Part shown: positions 6,448-6,849 of the stretch, piece after piece
Numbering within the stretch: the first letter of the stretch is position 1
Layout: every line of letters begins with the position of its first letter
Assembly (NCBI GenBank): GCA_001800185.1
Contig: MGUX01000092.1
Location: 1 to 6,849, forward strand
DNA length: 6,849 nt
Origin: Elusimicrobia bacterium RIFCSPLOWO2_12_FULL_59_9
GTDB lineage: Bacteria > Elusimicrobiota > Elusimicrobia > O2-12-FULL-59-9
Direction: 5' to 3'
The notes under the pieces: generated by a model
What the model was told of the DNA's origin: nothing
Database searches by the model: none
The model's input: the letters and a program-made list of their open reading frames with translations, nothing else
Translations under genes and position numbers: made by a program

Positions 6448-6849
6448 CGATGGATGCTCCCTTACGCCCCAACCACGTGCTTTCCGTGTCCGGCAATGGG
6501 ACACCTAGGGCTTTGGAAAAATCCCACAGCGAGTCCCCGCTCAAGAGGCGCTCCAAACCGCGGCTGTAGCGCTTGGCGAAGCGCCGCTGCCAGGTTTGCG
6601 GGTGCTCCGCCTGCGCCAAGGCGACCGCGTCATGCAGAATGCGGGCGCCGTTGTAGCCGCGCTTGATGAGCCGGAGGGTCTCGTATACTTCCCCCGGCAC
6701 GTCCATTTCCTCAAGCTCCTCCCGGTGTTCCCACACGAAGCGGTCGATGTATTTAGGCACCGTCAGCCACTTCCCCTTCCACGGCAGGCGGCACTTTAGG
6801 CCCCGGAAGCCGGCGTCCAAGCGCGCATGCAGATAGTCATGGTGGCGCA
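6440..6849 (-). CDS. C-terminal part of an unrecognised protein (runs off right edge)
   Basis: An open reading frame enters from the right edge and gives 135 visible residues before TAA. I do not recognise the family. The visible part starts RHHDYLHARLDAGFRGLKCR, then LPWKGKWLTVPKYIDRFVWE, a charged helical-looking stretch (EHREELEEMDVPGEVYETLR), and a tail rich in Arg, Lys and Trp ending GRKGASIDE. There is no membrane segment, signal peptide or cysteine cluster. A TTG at 6820 could serve as a start, but the frame is open beyond it to the edge with similar composition, so a truncated view of a longer gene is more likely. Its stop overlaps the start of the PuuD-like gene by eight bases, which suggests co-translation and a shared pathway. 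A gamma-glutamyl or other amide ligase would make sense beside a PuuD-type hydrolase, but that is a guess from context only. Confidence 0.7.
   Translation of the reverse strand, partial: RHHDYLHARLDAGFRGLKCRLPWKGKWLTVPKYIDRFVWEHREELEEMDVPGEVYETLRLIKRGYNGARILHDAVALAQAEHPQTWQRRFAKRYSRGLERLLSGDSLWDFSKALGVPLPDTESTWLGRKGASIDE
6457..6462 (-). promoter_or_regulatory. Ribosome binding site of the amidotransferase gene
   Basis: AGGGAG on the minus strand lies nine bases before the ATG at 6447 and inside the end of the upstream gene. It favours this ATG over the 19-codon-longer in-frame start upstream. Confidence 0.55.

Overview
The window is a dense, GC-rich (about 60% by eye) stretch of bacterial chromosome. 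Every gene lies on the minus strand, so transcription runs from right to left. No rRNA, tRNA, CRISPR array, insertion sequence or phage gene was seen. No phylum marker is present. The gene order glgE, fused treS-pep2, glgB is known from non-actinobacterial bacteria such as Pseudomonas, so the host is probably a Gram-negative-type or other non-actinobacterial organism. I cannot name it further.

Right side (about 5716-6849): two genes that overlap by 8 bases. The first is the C-terminal part of a protein I do not recognise, running off the right edge. The second is a class I glutamine amidotransferase-fold hydrolase of the PuuD/peptidase C26 type (243 aa) with an intact Cys-His-Glu triad. A 77-base gap follows. 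It has no convincing terminator, but it holds a candidate promoter whose predicted start falls on the glgE start codon.

Left side (1-5638): an operon for the GlgE pathway of alpha-glucan synthesis. GlgE (675 aa) comes first, then a TreS-maltokinase fusion (1134 aa), then the first 69 codons of the branching enzyme GlgB. TreS interconverts trehalose and maltose, the kinase domain makes maltose 1-phosphate, GlgE adds the maltosyl unit to a growing alpha-1,4-glucan, and GlgB adds alpha-1,6 branches. The genes are packed very tightly: ATGA overlap between glgE and treS-pep2, and one base between treS-pep2 and glgB.

The most unusual structure is in the linker of the TreS-maltokinase fusion: two tandem in-frame copies of a 48-base GC-rich unit encoding a 16-residue Gly/Ala-rich peptide. 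Four of the five differences between their 15-codon cores are silent. It may be a local duplication or a genome-wide repeat that settled in a permissive linker. The rest of the glucan operon looks conventional.
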